A DNA stretch of 64,000 bases from Siphonodentalium dalli (GCA_032622095.1 CP136068.1:61710025-61774024), one strand, 5' to 3'. Counted from the first letter of the stretch, positions 1 to 13,079 are shown. Notes: generated by a model not told the origin, from the letters alone. A program made the numbers and translations.

Positions 1-3000
1 TTGACAGGGAGGAACTCATATAAGAGTGGACAGGGAAGAACTCATATAAGAGTGGACATGCAGGAATTCATATAAGAGTGGACAGGGAGGAACTCATAAG
101 AGTGGACAGGGAGGAACTCATAAGAGTGGACAGGGAGGAACTCATAGGAGTGGACATGGAGGAACTCATAAGAGTGGACAGGCAGGAACTCATATAAGAG
201 TGGACAGGCTGGAACTCATATACGAGCGGACAGGCTGGAACTCATAAACGAGTGGACAGGCAGCAACTCATATAATAGTGGACAGGGAGGAACTCATAAG
301 AGAGGACAGGGAGGAACTAATATATGAGTGTACATGGAGGAACTAATATAAGAGTGGACAGGGAGGAACTCATATAAGAGTGGACAGGGAGGAACAAATA
401 TAAGAGTGGACAGGGAGGAACTAATATAAGAGTGGACAGGGAGGAACTAATATAAGAGTGGAGAGGGAGGAACTCATATAAGAGTGGACAGGCTGGAATT
501 CATAAGAGTGGACAGGCAGGAATTCATATAAGAGTGGACAGTCAGCAACTCATATAAGAGTGGACAGGGAGGAACTCATATAAGAGTGGACAGACAGCAA
601 CTCATATAAGAGTGGACATGGATGAACTCATATACTAGTGGCAGGCAGCAACTCATATACTAGTGGACCGGGAGGAACTCATATAAGAGTGGAGAGGCAG
701 GAACTCATATAAGAGTGGACAGTCAGCAACTCATATTAGAGTGGACAGGGAGGAACTCATAAGAGTGGACAGGGAGGAACTCATATAAGAGTGGACAGGG
801 AGGAACTCATATAAGAGTGGACATGCTGGAACTCATATAAGAGTGGACAGGGAGGATCTCAAATAAGAGTGGACAGGGAGGAACTCATATAATAGTGGAC
901 AGGCAGGAACTCATATAAGTGTGGACAGGGAGGAACTCAAAAGAGTGGACAGAGAGGAACTCATATAAGAGTGGACAGGCAGGAACTCATATAAGAGTGA
1001 ACAGGGAGGAACTCATATACGAGTGGACAGGGAGGAACTCAAAAGAGTGGACAGAGAGGAACTCATATAAGAGTGGACAGGCAGGAACTCATATAAGAGT
1101 GAACAGGGAGGAACTCATATACGAGTGGACAGGGAGGAACTCATATAAGAGTGGACATGCAGGAACTCATATTAGAGTGGACATGGAGGAATTCATATAA
1201 GTTGGACAGGGAGGAACTCATATTAGAGTGGACAGGGAGGAACTCATAAGAGTGGACAGGGAGGAACTCATATAAGAGTGGACAGGGGGGAACTCATATA
1301 AGAGTGGACAGGGAGCAAATCATATAAGAGTGGACAGGCAGGAACTCATATAAGAGTGGACAGGCAGGAACTCATATAAGTGTGGACAGGGAGGAACTCA
1401 AAAGAGTGGACAGAGAGGAACTCATATAAGAGTGGACAGGCAGGAACTCATATAAGAGTGAACAGGGAGGAACTCATATACGAGTGGACAGGGAGGAACT
1501 CATATAAGAGTGGACATGCAGGAACTCATATTAGAGTGGACATGGAGGAATTCATATAAGTTGGACAGGTAGGAACTCATATAAGAGTGGACAGGGAGGA
1601 ACTCATATTAGAGTGGACAGGCAGGAACTCATATAAGAGTGGACAGGCTGGAACTCATATAAGAGTGGACAGGGAGGAACTCATATAAGAGTGGACAGGC
1701 TGGAACTCTTATAAGAGTGGTCAGGGAGGATCTCAAATAAGAGTGGACAGGGAGGAACTCATATAACAGTGGACAGGGAAGAAGTCATATAAGAGTGGAC
1801 ATGCAGGAATTCATATAAGAGTGGACAGGCTGGGACTCATATAATAGTGGACAGACAACAACTCATATAAGAGTGGAAAATGTGGAACTCATATAAGAGT
1901 GGAAAATGTGGAACTCATATAAGAGTGGATAGACTGGAACTCATATAATAGTGGACAATGAGGAACTCATATAAGAGTGGACAATGAGGGACTCATATAA
2001 GAGTGGACAATGAGGAACTCATATAAGAGTGGACAAGGAGGAACTCATATAAGAGTGGACAAGGAGTAATTCATATAAGAGTGGACAGTCAGCAACTCAT
2101 ATAAGAGTGGACAGGGAGGAACTCATATAAGAGTGGACAGACAGCAACTCATATAAGAGTGGACATGGATGAACTCATATACTAGTGGCAGGCAGCAACT
2201 CATATACTAGTGGACAGGGAGGAACTCATATAAGAGTGGACAGGCAGGAACTCATATAATAGTGGACAGTCAGCAACTCATATTAGAGTGGACAGGGAGG
2301 AACTCATAAGAGTGGACAGGGAGGAACTCATATAAGAGTGGACAGGGAGGAACTCATATAAGAGTGGACAGGCTGGAACTCATATAAGAGTGGACAGGGA
2401 GGATCTTAAATAAGAGTGGACAGGGAGGAACTCATATAACAGTGTGCAGGGAAGAACTCATATAAGAGTGGACATGCAGGAATTCATATAAGAGTGGACA
2501 GGCTGGGACTCATATCATAGTGGACAGGCAACAACTCATATAAGAGTGGACTGGGAGGAACTCATATAAGAGTGGACAATGAGGACCTCATATAAGAGTG
2601 GACAATGAGGAACTCATATAAGAGTGGACTGTGAGGAACTCATATAAGAGTGGACAGGGAGGAACTAATATAAGAGTGGACAAGGATGAATTCATATAAG
2701 AGTGGACATGCAGCGACTCATATAAGAGTGGACAGGGAGGAACTCATATAAGAGTGGACAGACAGCAACTTATATAAGAGTGGACATGGATGAACTCGTA
2801 TACTAGTGGCAGGCAGCAACTCATATACTAGTGGACAGGGAGGAACTCATATAAGAGTGGACAGGCAGGAACTCATATAAGAGTGGACAGTCAGCAACTC
2901 ATATAAGAGTGGACAGGGAGCAACTCATAAAAGAGTGGACAGGGAGCAACTCATAAAAGAGTGGACAGGGAGCAACTGATAAAAGAGTGGACAGGGAGCA

Positions 3001-3632
3001 ACTCTTATAAGAGTGGACAGGGAGCAACTCATATAAGAGTGGACACGCAGGAACTCATATAAGAGTGGACACGCAGGAACTCATATAAGAGTGGACAGGG
3101 AGGAACTCATATAAGAGTGGACAGGGAGGAACTCATATAAGAGTGGACAGAGAGGAACTCATATAAGAGTGGACAGGCAGGAACTCATATAAGAGTGAAC
3201 AGGGAGGAACTCATATGCGAGTGGACATGCAGGAACTCATATTAGAGTGGACAGTGAGGAACTCATATTAGAGTGGACAGGGAGGAACTCATATAAGATG
3301 GACAGGGAGGAACTCATATTAGAGTGGACAGGGAGGAACTCATAAGAGTGGACAGGGAGGAACTCATATAAGAGTGGACAGGGAGGAACTCATATAAGAG
3401 TGGACAGGGAGGAACTCATATAAGAGTGGACAGGGAGGAACTCATATAAGAGTGGACAGGGAGGAACTCATATAAGAGTGGACAGGGAGGAACTCATATA
3501 AGAGTGAACAGGGAGGAACCCATATAAGAGTGGACAGGCAGGAACTCATATAAGAGTGTACAGTCAGGAACTCATATAAGAGTGGACAGGCAGGAACTCA
3601 TATAGCAGTGTACAGGGAGGAACTCATAAGAG
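1..3632 (+). repeat. Divergent long HOR unit, copy 1 (3,632 bp)
   Basis: The unit begins at the anchor TTGACA and ends just before the next anchor at 3633. It carries variants not seen after about 5.8 kb: paired AAAATGTGG monomers (about 1,875-1,920), a GATAGACTGG monomer (about 1,927), and CTCAAAAGAG short monomers in a module present at about 919-1100 and again near 1,380-1,450. Its second half matches the common 2.06-kb HOR. It is nearly identical to 3633-7494 at shifts of 3,632, then 3,862 bases. Confidence 0.85.
1706..1717. repeat. Perfect palindrome variant of the AT-rich core
   Basis: CTCTTATAAGAG is its own reverse complement. It arises from the consensus CTCATATAAGAG by one base change. 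Further copies lie at 3,002-3,013, 5,568-5,579, 20,252-20,263 and 31,374-31,385; the last two are the same site in the large duplication. Confidence 0.85.
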
Positions 3633-6600
3633 TTGACAGGGAGGAACTCATATAAGAGTGGACAGGGAAGAACTCATATAAGAGTGGACATGCAGGAATT
3701 CATATAAGAGTGGACAGGGAGGAACTCATAAGAGTGGACAGGGAGGAACTCATAAGAGTGGACAGGGAGGAACTCATAAGAGTGGACATGGAGGAACTCA
3801 TAAGAGTGGACAGGCAGGAACTCATATAAGAGTGGACAGGCTGGAACTCATATACGAGCGGACAGGCTGGAACTCATAAACGAGTGGACAGGCAGCAACT
3901 CATATAATAGTGGACAGGGAGGAACTCATAAGAGAGGACAGGGAGGAACTAATATATGAGTGTACATGGAGGAACTAATATAAGAGTGGACAGGGAGGAA
4001 CTCATATAAGAGTGGACAGGGAGGAACAAATATAAGAGTGGACAGGGAGGAACTAATATAAGAGTGGACAGGGAGGAACTAATATAAGAGTGTAGAGGGA
4101 GGAACTCATATAAGAGTGGACAGGCTGGAATTCATAAGAGTGGACAGGCAGGAATTCATATAAGAGTGGACAGTCAGCAACTCATATAAGAGTGGACAGG
4201 GAGGAACTCATATAAGAGTGGACAGACAGCAACTCATATAAGAGTGGACATGGATGAACTCATATACTAGTGGCAGGCAGCAACTCATATACTAGTGGAC
4301 CGGGAGGAACTCATATAAGAGTGGAGAGGCAGGAACTCATATAAGAGTGGACAGTCAGCAACTCATATTAGAGTGGACAGGGAGGAACTCATAAGAGTGG
4401 ACAGGGAGGAACTCATATAAGAGTGGACAGGGAGGAACTCATATAAGAGTGGACATGCTGGAACTCATATAAGAGTGGACAGGGAGGATCTCAAATAAGA
4501 GTGGACAGGGAGGAACTCATATAATAGTGGACAGGCAGGAACTCATATAAGTGTGGACAGGGAGGAACTCAAAAGAGTGGACAGAGAGGAACTCATATAA
4601 GAGTGGACAGGCAGGAACTCATATAAGAGTGAACAGGGAGGAACTCATATACGAGTGGACAGGGAGGAACTCAAAAGAGTGGACAGAGAGGAACTCATAT
4701 AAGAGTGGACAGGCAGGAACTCATATAAGAGTGAACAGGGAGGAACTCATATACGAGTGGACAGGGAGGAACTCATATAAGAGTGGACATGCAGGAACTC
4801 ATATTAGAGTGGACATGGAGGAATTCATATAAGTTGGACAGGGAGGAACTCATATTAGAGTGGACAGGGAGGAACTCATAAGAGTGGACAGGGAGGAACT
4901 CATATAAGAGTGGACAGGGGGGAACTCATATAAGAGTGGACAGGGAGCAAATCATATAAGAGTGGACAGGCAGGAACTCATATAAGAGTGGACAGGCAGG
5001 AACTCATATAAGTGTGGACAGGGAGGAACTCAAAAGAGTGGACAGAGAGGAACTCATATAAGAGTGGACAGGCAGGAACTCATATAAGAGTGAACAGGGA
5101 GGAACTCATATACGAGTGGACAGGGAGGAACTCATATAAGAGTGGACATGCAGGAACTCATATTAGAGTGGACATGGAGGAATTCATATAAGTTGGACAG
5201 GGAGGAACTCATATTAGAGTGGACAGGGAGGAACTCATAAGAGTGGACACGGAGGAACTCATATAAGAGTGGACAGGGGGGAATTCATATAAGAGTGGAC
5301 AGGCAGGAACTCATATAAGAGTGGACAGGCTGGAACTCATATAAGAGTGGACAGGGAGGATCTCAAATAAGAGTGGACAGGGAGGAACTCATATAAGAGT
5401 GGAAAGGGAGGAACTCATATAAGAGTGGACAGGGAGGAACTCATATAAGAGTGGGCAGGGAGGAACTCATATTAGAGTGGACAGGGAGGAACTCATAAGA
5501 GTGGACAGGGAGGAACTCATATAAGAGTGGACAGGGAGGAACTCATATAAGAGTGGACAGGCTGGAACTCTTATAAGAGTGGTCAGGGAGGATCTCAAAT
5601 AAGAGTGGACAGGGAGGAACTCATATAACAGTGTACAGGGAAGAACTCATATAAGAGTGGACATGCAGGAATTCATATAAGAGTGGACAGGCTGGGACTC
5701 ATATAATAGTGGACAGACAACAACTCATATAAGAGTGGAAAATGTGGAACTCATATAAGAGTGGAAAATGTGGAACTCATATAAGAGTGGATAGACTGGA
5801 ACTCATATAATAGTGGACAATGAGGAACTCATATAAGAGTGGACAATGAGGGACTCATATAAGAGTGGACAATGAGGAACTCATATAAGAGTGGACAAGG
5901 AGGAACTCATATAAGAGTGGACAAGGAGTAATTCATATAAGAGTGGACAGTCACAAACTCATAAAAGAGTGGACAGGGAGGAACTCATATAAGAGTGGAC
6001 AGACAGCAACTCATATAAGAGTGGACATGGATGAACTCATATACTAGTGGCAGGCAGCAACTCATATACTAGTGGACAGGGAGGAACTCATATAAGAGTG
6101 GACAGGCAGGAACTCATATAATAGTGGACAGTCAGCAACTCATATTAGAGTGGACAGGGAGGAACTCATAAGAGTGGACAGGGAGGAACTCATATAAGAG
6201 TGGACAGGGAGGAACTCATATAAGAGTGGACAGGCTGGAACTCATATAAGAGTGGACAGGGAGGATCTCAAATAAGAGTGGACAGGGAGGAACTCATATA
6301 ACAGTGTGCAGGGAAGAACTCATATAAGAGTGGACATGCAGGAATTCATATAAGAGTGGACAGGCTGGGACTCATATAATAGTGGACAGGCAACAACTCA
6401 TATAAGAGTGGACTGGGAGGAACTCATATAAGAGTGGACAATGAGGGACTCATATAAGAGTGGACAATGAGGAACTCATATAAGAGTGGACTGTGAGGAA
6501 CTCATATAAGAGTGGACAGGGAGGAACTAATATAAGAGTGGACAAGGATGAATTCATATAAGAGTGGACATGCAGCGACTCAAATAAGAGTGGACAGGGA

Positions 6601-7494
6601 GGAACTCATATAAGAGTGGACAGACAGCAACTTATATAAGAGTGGACATGGATGAACTCGTATACTAGTGGCAGGCAGCAACTCATATACTAGTGGACAG
6701 GGAGGAACTCATATAAGAGTGGACAGGCAGGAACTCATATAAGAGTGGACAGTCAGCAACTCATATAAGAGTGGACAGGGAGCAACTCATAAAAGAGTGG
6801 ACAGGGAGCAACTCATAAAAGAGTGGACAGGGAGCAACTGATAAAAGAGTGGACAGGGAGCAACTCATATAAGAGTGGACAGGGAGCAACTCATATAAGA
6901 GTGGACACGCAGGAACTCATATAAGAGTGGACACGCAGGAACTCATATAAGAGTGGACAGGGAGGAACTCATATAAGAGTGGACAGGGAGGAACTCATAT
7001 AAGAGTGGACAGAGAGGAACTCATATAAGAGTGGACAGGCAGGAACTCATATAAGAGTGAACAGGGAGGAACTCATATGCGAGTGGACATGCAGGAACTC
7101 ATATTAGAGTGGACAGTGAGGAACTCATATTAGAGTGGACAGGGAGGAACTCATATAAGATGGACAGGGAGGAACTCATATTAGAGTGGACAGGGAGGAA
7201 CTCATAAGAGTGGACAGGGAGGAACTCATATAAGAGTGGACAGGGAGGAACTCATATAAGAGTGGACAGGGAGGAACTCATATAAGAGTGGACAGGGAGG
7301 AACTCATATAAGAGTGGACAGGGAGGAACTCATATAAGAGTGGACAGGGAGGAACTCATATAAGAGTGAACAGGGAGGAACCCATATAAGAGTGGACAGG
7401 CAGGAACTCATATAAGAGTGTACAGTCAGGAACTCATATAAGAGTGGACAGGCAGGAACTCATATAGCAGTGTACAGGGAGGAACTCATAAGAG
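3633..7494 (+). repeat. Divergent long HOR unit, copy 2 (3,862 bp)
   Basis: This is a tandem copy of 1-3632. Landmarks at 223 (CGAGCGGACAGG), 919 and 1201 recur exactly 3,632 bases later. After about 5.2 kb the shift becomes 3,862, so this copy holds 230 bp more, placed between about 5.2 and 5.6 kb. The extra material is further ordinary monomers, including another GGCAGG/GGCTGG/GGATCTC run. Scattered single-base differences separate the two copies, for example GAAGAAGTC against GAAGAACTC near 1,780 and 5,640. Confidence 0.85.
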
Positions 7495-8376
7495 TTGACA
7501 GGGAGGAACTCATATAAGAGTGGACAGGGAAGAACTCATATAAGAGTGGACATGCAGGAATTCATATAAGAGTGGACAGGGAGGAACTCATAAGAGTGGA
7601 CAGGGAGGAACTCATAAGAGTGGACAGGGAGGAACTCATAAGAGTGGACACGGAGGAACTCATAAGAGTGGACAGGCAGGAACTCATATAAGAGTGGACA
7701 GGCTGGAACTCATATACGAGCGGACAGGCTGGAACTCATAAACGAGTGGACAGGCAGCAACTCATATAATAGTGGACAGGGAGGAACTCATAAGAGAGGA
7801 CAGGGAGGAACTAATATATGAGTGTACATGGAGGAACTAATATAAGAGTGGACAGGGAGGAACTCATATAAGAGTGGACAGGGAGGAACTAATATAAGAG
7901 TGGACAGGGAGGATCTAATATAAGAGTGGACAGGGAGGAACTAATATAAGAGTGGAGAGGGAGGAACTCATATAAGAGTGGACAGGCTGGAATTCATAAG
8001 AGTGGACAGGCAGGAATTCATATAAGAGTGGACAGTCAGCAACTCATATAAGAGTGGACAGGGAGGAACTCATATAAGAGTGGACAGACAGCAACTCATA
8101 TAAGAGTGGACATGGATGAACTCATATACTAGTGGCAGGCAGCAACTCATATACTAGTGGACCGGGAGGAACTCATATAAGAGTGGAGAGGCAGGAACTC
8201 ATATAAGAGTGGACAGTCAGCAACTCATATTAGAGTGGACAGGGAGGAACTCATAAGAGTGGACAGGGAGGAACTCAAATAAGAGTGGACAGGGAGGAAC
8301 TCATATAAGAGTGGACATGCTGGAACTCATATAAGAGTGGACAGGGAGGATCTCAAATAAGAGTGGACAGGGAGGA

Positions 8377-8399
8377 ACTCATATAATAGTGGACAGGCA
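8377..8399. other. Junction: ATAATAG monomer fused to GGCAACAAC
   Basis: Left of this interval the sequence matches 4.5 kb (shift 3,862); right of it, 6.39 kb (shift 2,007). The shared tract is CTCATATAATAGTGGACAGG plus CA. The same joint is found near 13,341-13,360 and 62,480-62,505. Normal units have three more monomers here (AACAG, GAAGAACTC, ATGCAGGAATTC, then GGCTGGGAC). Confidence 0.75.
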
Positions 8400-9410
8400 A
8401 CAACTCATATAAGAGTGGACTGGGAGGAACTCATATAAGAGTGGACAATGAGGGACTCATATAAGAGTGGACAATGAGGAACTCATATAAGAGTGGACTG
8501 TGAGGAACTCATATAAGAGTGGACAGGGAGGAACTAATATAAGAGTGGACAAGGATGAATTCATATAAGAGTGGACATGCAGCAACTCATATAAGAGTGG
8601 ACAGGGAGGAACTCATATAAGAGTGGACAGACAGCAACTCATATAAGAGTGGACATGGATGAACTCATATACTAGTGGCAGGCAGCAACTCATATACTCG
8701 TGGACAGGGAGGAACTCATATAAGAGTGGACAGGCAGGAACTCATATAAGAGTGGACAGTCAGCAACTCATATAAGAGTGGAGAGGGAGCAACTCATAAA
8801 AGAGTGGACAGGGAGCAACTCATAAAAGAGTGGACAGGGAGCAACTCATAAAAAAGTGGACAGGGAGCAACTCATATAAGAGTGGACAGGGAGCAACTCA
8901 TATAAGAGTGGACACGCAGGAACTCATATAAGAGTGGACACGCAGGAACTCATATAAGAGTGGACAGGGAGGAACTCATATAAGAGTGGACAGGGAGGAA
9001 CTCATATAAGAGTGGACAGAGAGGAACTCATATAAGAGTGGACAGGCAGGAACTCATATAAGAGTGAACAGGGAGGAACTCATATGCGAGTGGACATGCA
9101 GGAACTCATATTATAGTGGACAGGGAGGAACTCATATTAGAGTGGACAGGGAGGAACTCATATAAGATGGACAGGGAGGAACTCATATTAGAGTGGACAG
9201 GGAGGAACTCATAAGAGTGGACAGGGAGGAACTCATATAAGAGTGGACAGGGAGGAACTCATATAAGAGTGGACAGGGAGGAACTCATATAAGAGTGGAC
9301 AGGGGGGAACTCATATAAGAGTGGACATGGAGGAACTCATATAAGAGTGAACAGGGAGGAACCCATATAAGAGTGGACAGGCAGGAACTCATATAAGAGT
9401 GGACAGGCAG

Positions 9411-9440
9411 GAACTCATATAAGACAGGCAGGAACTCATA
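9411..9440 (+). repeat. Truncated 21-bp monomer
   Basis: Between two GGCAGG monomers the sequence reads CATATAAGACAGGCAGG, lacking five bases of the usual AAGAGTGGACAGG. Loss of 5 bp breaks the usual 26/24/25-bp spacing, so this private indel marks this unit. The related copy at 13.2-14.43 kb does not have it. Confidence 0.85.
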
Positions 9441-9546
9441 TAGCAGTGTACAGGGAGGAACTCATAAGAGTTGACAGGGAGGAACTCATATAAGAGTGGA
9501 CAGGGAAGAACTCATATAAGAGTGGACATGCAGGAATTCATATAAG

Positions 9547-11958
9547 AGTGGACAGGGAGGAACTCATAAGAGTGGACAGGGAGGAACTCATAAGAGTGGA
9601 CAGGGAGGAACTCATAAGAGTGGACATGGAGGAACTCATAAGAGTGGACAGGCAGGAACTCATATAAGAGTGGACAGGCTGGAACTCATATACGAGTGGA
9701 CAGGCTGGAACTCATATAGGAGTGGACAGGCAGCAACTCATATAATAGTGGACAGGGAGGAACTCATACGAGAGGACAGGGAGGAACTAATATATGAGTG
9801 TACATGGAGGAACTAATATAAGAGTGGACAGGGAGGAACTAATATAAGAGTGGATAGGGAGGAACTAATATAAGAGTGGACAGGGAGGAACTAATATAAG
9901 AGTGGACAGGGAGGAACTAATATAAGAGTGGACAGGGGGGAACTCATATAAGAGTGGACAGGCTGGAACTCATAAGAGTGGACAGGCAGGAATTCATATA
10001 AGAGTGGACAGGCAGGAATTCATATAAGAGTGGACAGTCAGCAACTCATATAAGAGTGGACAGGGAGGAACTCATATAAGAGTGGACAGACAGCAACTCA
10101 TATACTAGTGGCAGGCAGCAACTCATATACTAGTGGACAGGGAGGAACTCATATAAGAGTGGACAGGCAGGAACTCATATAAGAGTGGACAGTCAGCAAC
10201 TCATATTAGAGTGGACAGGGAGGAACTCATAAGAGTGGACAGGGAGGAACTCATATAAGAGTGGACAGGGAGGAACTCATATAAGAGTGGACAGGCTGGA
10301 ACTCATATAAGAGTGGACAGGGAGGATCTCAAATAAGAGTGGACAGGGAGGAACTCATATAACAGTGGACAGGGAAGAACTCATATAAGAGTGGACATGC
10401 AGGAATTCATATAAGAGTGGACAGGCTGGGACTCTTATAATAGTGGACAGGCAACAACTCATATAAGAGTGGACTGGGAGGAACTCATATAAGAGTGGAC
10501 AATGAGGGACTCATATAAGAGTGGACAATGAGGAACTCATATAAGAGTGGACTGTGAGGAACTCATATAAGAGTGGACAGGGAGGAACTAATATAAGAGT
10601 GGACAAGGATGAATTCATATAAGAGTGGACATGCAGCAACTCATATAAGAGTGGACAGGGAGGAACTCATATAAGAGTGGACAGACATCAACTCATATAA
10701 GAGTGGACATGGATGAACTCATATACTAGTGGCAGGCAGCAACTCATATACTAGTGGACAGGGAGGAACTCATAAGAGTGGACAGGGAGGAACTCATAAG
10801 AGTGGACAGGGAGGAACTCATAAGAGTGGACATGGAGGAACTCATAAGAGTGGACAGGCAGGAACTCATATAAGAGTGGACAGGCTGGAACTCATATACG
10901 AGTGGACAGGCTGGAACTCATATAGGAGTGGACAGGCAGCAACTCATATAATAGTGGACAGGGAGGAACTCATACGAGAGGACAGGGAGGAACTAATATA
11001 TGAGTGTACATGGAGGAACTAATATAAGAGTGGACAGGGAGGAACTAATATAAGAGTGGATAGGGAGGAACTAATATAAGAGTGGACAGGGAGGAACTAA
11101 TATAAGAGTGGACAGGGAGGAACTAATATAAGAGTGGACAGGGGGGAACTCATATAAGAGTGGACAGGCTGGAACTCATAAGAGTGGACAGGCAGGAATT
11201 CATATAAGAGTGGACAGGCAGGAATTCATATAAGAGTGGACAGTCAGCAACTCATATAAGAGTGGACAGGGAGGAACTCATATAAGAGTGGACAGACAGC
11301 AACTCATATACTAGTGGCAGGCAGCAACTCATATACTAGTGGACAGGGAGGAACTCATATAAGAGTGGACAGGCAGGAACTCATATAAGAGTGGACAGTC
11401 AGCAACTCATATTAGAGTGGACAGGGAGGAACTCATAAGAGTGGACAGGGAGGAACTCATATAAGAGTGGACAGGGAGGAACTCATATAAGAGTGGACAG
11501 GCTGGAACTCATATAAGAGTGGACAGGGAGGATCTCAAATAAGAGTGGACAGGGAGGAACTCATATAACAGTGGACAGGGAAGAACTCATATAAGAGTGG
11601 ACATGCAGGAATTCATATAAGAGTGGACAGGCTGGGACTCTTATAATAGTGGACAGGCAACAACTCATATAAGAGTGGACTGGGAGGAACTCATATAAGA
11701 GTGGACAATGAGGGACTCATATAAGAGTGGACAATGAGGAACTCATATAAGAGTGGACTGTGAGGAACTCATATAAGAGTGGACAGGGAGGAACTAATAT
11801 AAGAGTGGACAAGGATGAATTCATATAAGAGTGGACATGCAGCAACTCATATAAGAGTGGACAGGGAGGAACTCATATAAGAGTGGACAGACATCAACTC
11901 ATATAAGAGTGGACATGGATGAACTCATATACTAGTGGCAGGCAGCAACTCATATACT
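9547..11958 (+). repeat. Tandem duplication, two units of 1,206 bp
   Basis: Bases 9547-10752 recur at 10753-11958, with matching sequence continuing to 11980. Private variants such as CATACGAGAGG recur at exactly +1,206. The join lies near 10,753, where an ACTAGT-bearing monomer runs straight into the 24-bp CATAAG run that normally starts a unit. Unequal exchange between paralogous GACAGGGAGG monomers would produce this. The frame open at 10729-11022 crosses this join and is not a gene. Confidence 0.9.
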
Positions 11959-12390
11959 AGTGGACAGGGAGGAACTCATATAAGAGTGGACAGGCGGGAA
12001 CTCATATAAGAGTGGACAGTCAGCAACTCATATAAGAGTGGACAGGGAGCAACTCATAAAAGAGTGGACAGGGAGCAACTCATAAAATAGTGGACAGGGA
12101 GCAACTCATAAAAGAGTGCACAGGGAGCAACTCATATACTAGTGGACAGGGAGCAACTCATATAAGAGTGGACACGCAGGAACTCATATAAGAGTGGACA
12201 CGCAGGAACTCATATAAGAGTGGACAGGGAGGAACTCATATAAGAGTGGACAGGGAGGAACTCATATAAGAGTGGACAGAGAGGAACTCATATAAGAGTG
12301 GATAGGCAGGAACTCATATAAGAGTGAACAGGGAGGAACTCATATGCGAGTGGACATGCAGGAACTCATATTAGAGTGGACAGGGAGGAA

Positions 12391-12442
12391 CTAATATATG
12401 AGTGTACATGGAGGAACTAATATAAGAGTGGACAGGGAGGAA
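12391..12442 (+). repeat. 52-bp out-of-place two-monomer insertion
   Basis: Between two CATATTAG monomers lies a pair beginning CTAATATATGAGTGTACATG, which elsewhere occurs only after the CATAAGAGAGG monomer. Other units go directly from one TATTAG monomer to the next here. The insert is 52 bp (two monomers) and keeps the 26-bp phase. It accounts for part of the 3,317-bp unit length. Confidence 0.85.
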
Positions 12443-13079
12443 CTCATATTAGAGTGGACAGGGAGGAACTCATATAAGATGGACAGGGAGGAACTCATAT
12501 TAGAGTGGACAGGGAGGAACTCATAAGAGTGGACAGGGAGGAACTCATATAAGAGTGGACAGGGAGGAACTCATATAAGAGTGGACAGGGAGGAACTCAT
12601 AAAAGAGTGGCCAGGGAGGAACTCATATAAGAGTGGACATGGAGGAACTCATATAAGAGTGAACAGGGAGGAACCCATATAAGAGTGGACAGGCAGGAAC
12701 TCATATAAGAGTGGACAGGCAGGAACTCATATAAGAGTGGACAGGCAGGAACTCATATAGCAGTGTACAGGGAGGAACTCATAAGAGTTGACAGGGAGGA
12801 ACTCATATAAGAGTGGACAGGGAAGAACTCATATAAGAGTGGACATGCAGGAATTCATATAAGAGTGGACAGGGAGGAACTCATAAGAATGGACAGGGAG
12901 GAACTCATAAGAGTGGACAGGGAGGAACTCATAAGAGTGGACATGGAGGAACTCATAAGAGTGGACAGGCAGGAACTCATATAAGAGTGGACAGGCTGGA
13001 ACTCATATACGAGTGGACAGGCTGGAACTCATATACGAGTGGACAGGCAGCAACTCATATAATAGTGGACAGGGAGGAA

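Larger units (their letters stand above)
7495..9470 (+). repeat. HOR unit of 1,976 bp, chimeric
   Basis: To about 8,376 this unit follows copy 2 of the long unit at a shift of 3,862. From about 8,400 it follows the second half of that copy at a shift of 2,007. It ends in a truncated monomer near 9,421 where AAGAGTGGACAGG is reduced to AAGACAGG. Its length equals the 2,059-bp HOR minus 78 bp (three monomers) minus 5 bp. It can therefore be read either as a crossover product of the long unit or as a canonical unit with a three-monomer deletion. Confidence 0.75.
9471..12787 (+). repeat. HOR unit expanded to 3,317 bp
   Basis: The anchor-to-anchor length is 3,317 bp. This equals 2,059 plus a 1,206-bp internal tandem duplication plus a 52-bp two-monomer insertion, and both additions are visible (9547-11958 and 12391-12442). 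The remainder follows the standard variant order, ending with GTGAACAGG, GGAACCC and GCAGTGTAC monomers. Private variants include CATACGAGAGG (9766 and 10972) and GACATCAAC. Confidence 0.85.

Noticed and set aside
919-1200. 93-codon plus-strand frame, repeated identically at 4551-4832
   Set aside because: It opens with GTG inside a monomer, has no unique sequence, encodes only the repeat read in three phases, and its identity reflects the 3,632-bp duplication.
10729-11022. 97-codon plus-strand frame
   Set aside because: GTG start, and it crosses the 1,206-bp duplication join. A run of 24-bp monomers keeps one phase open there.
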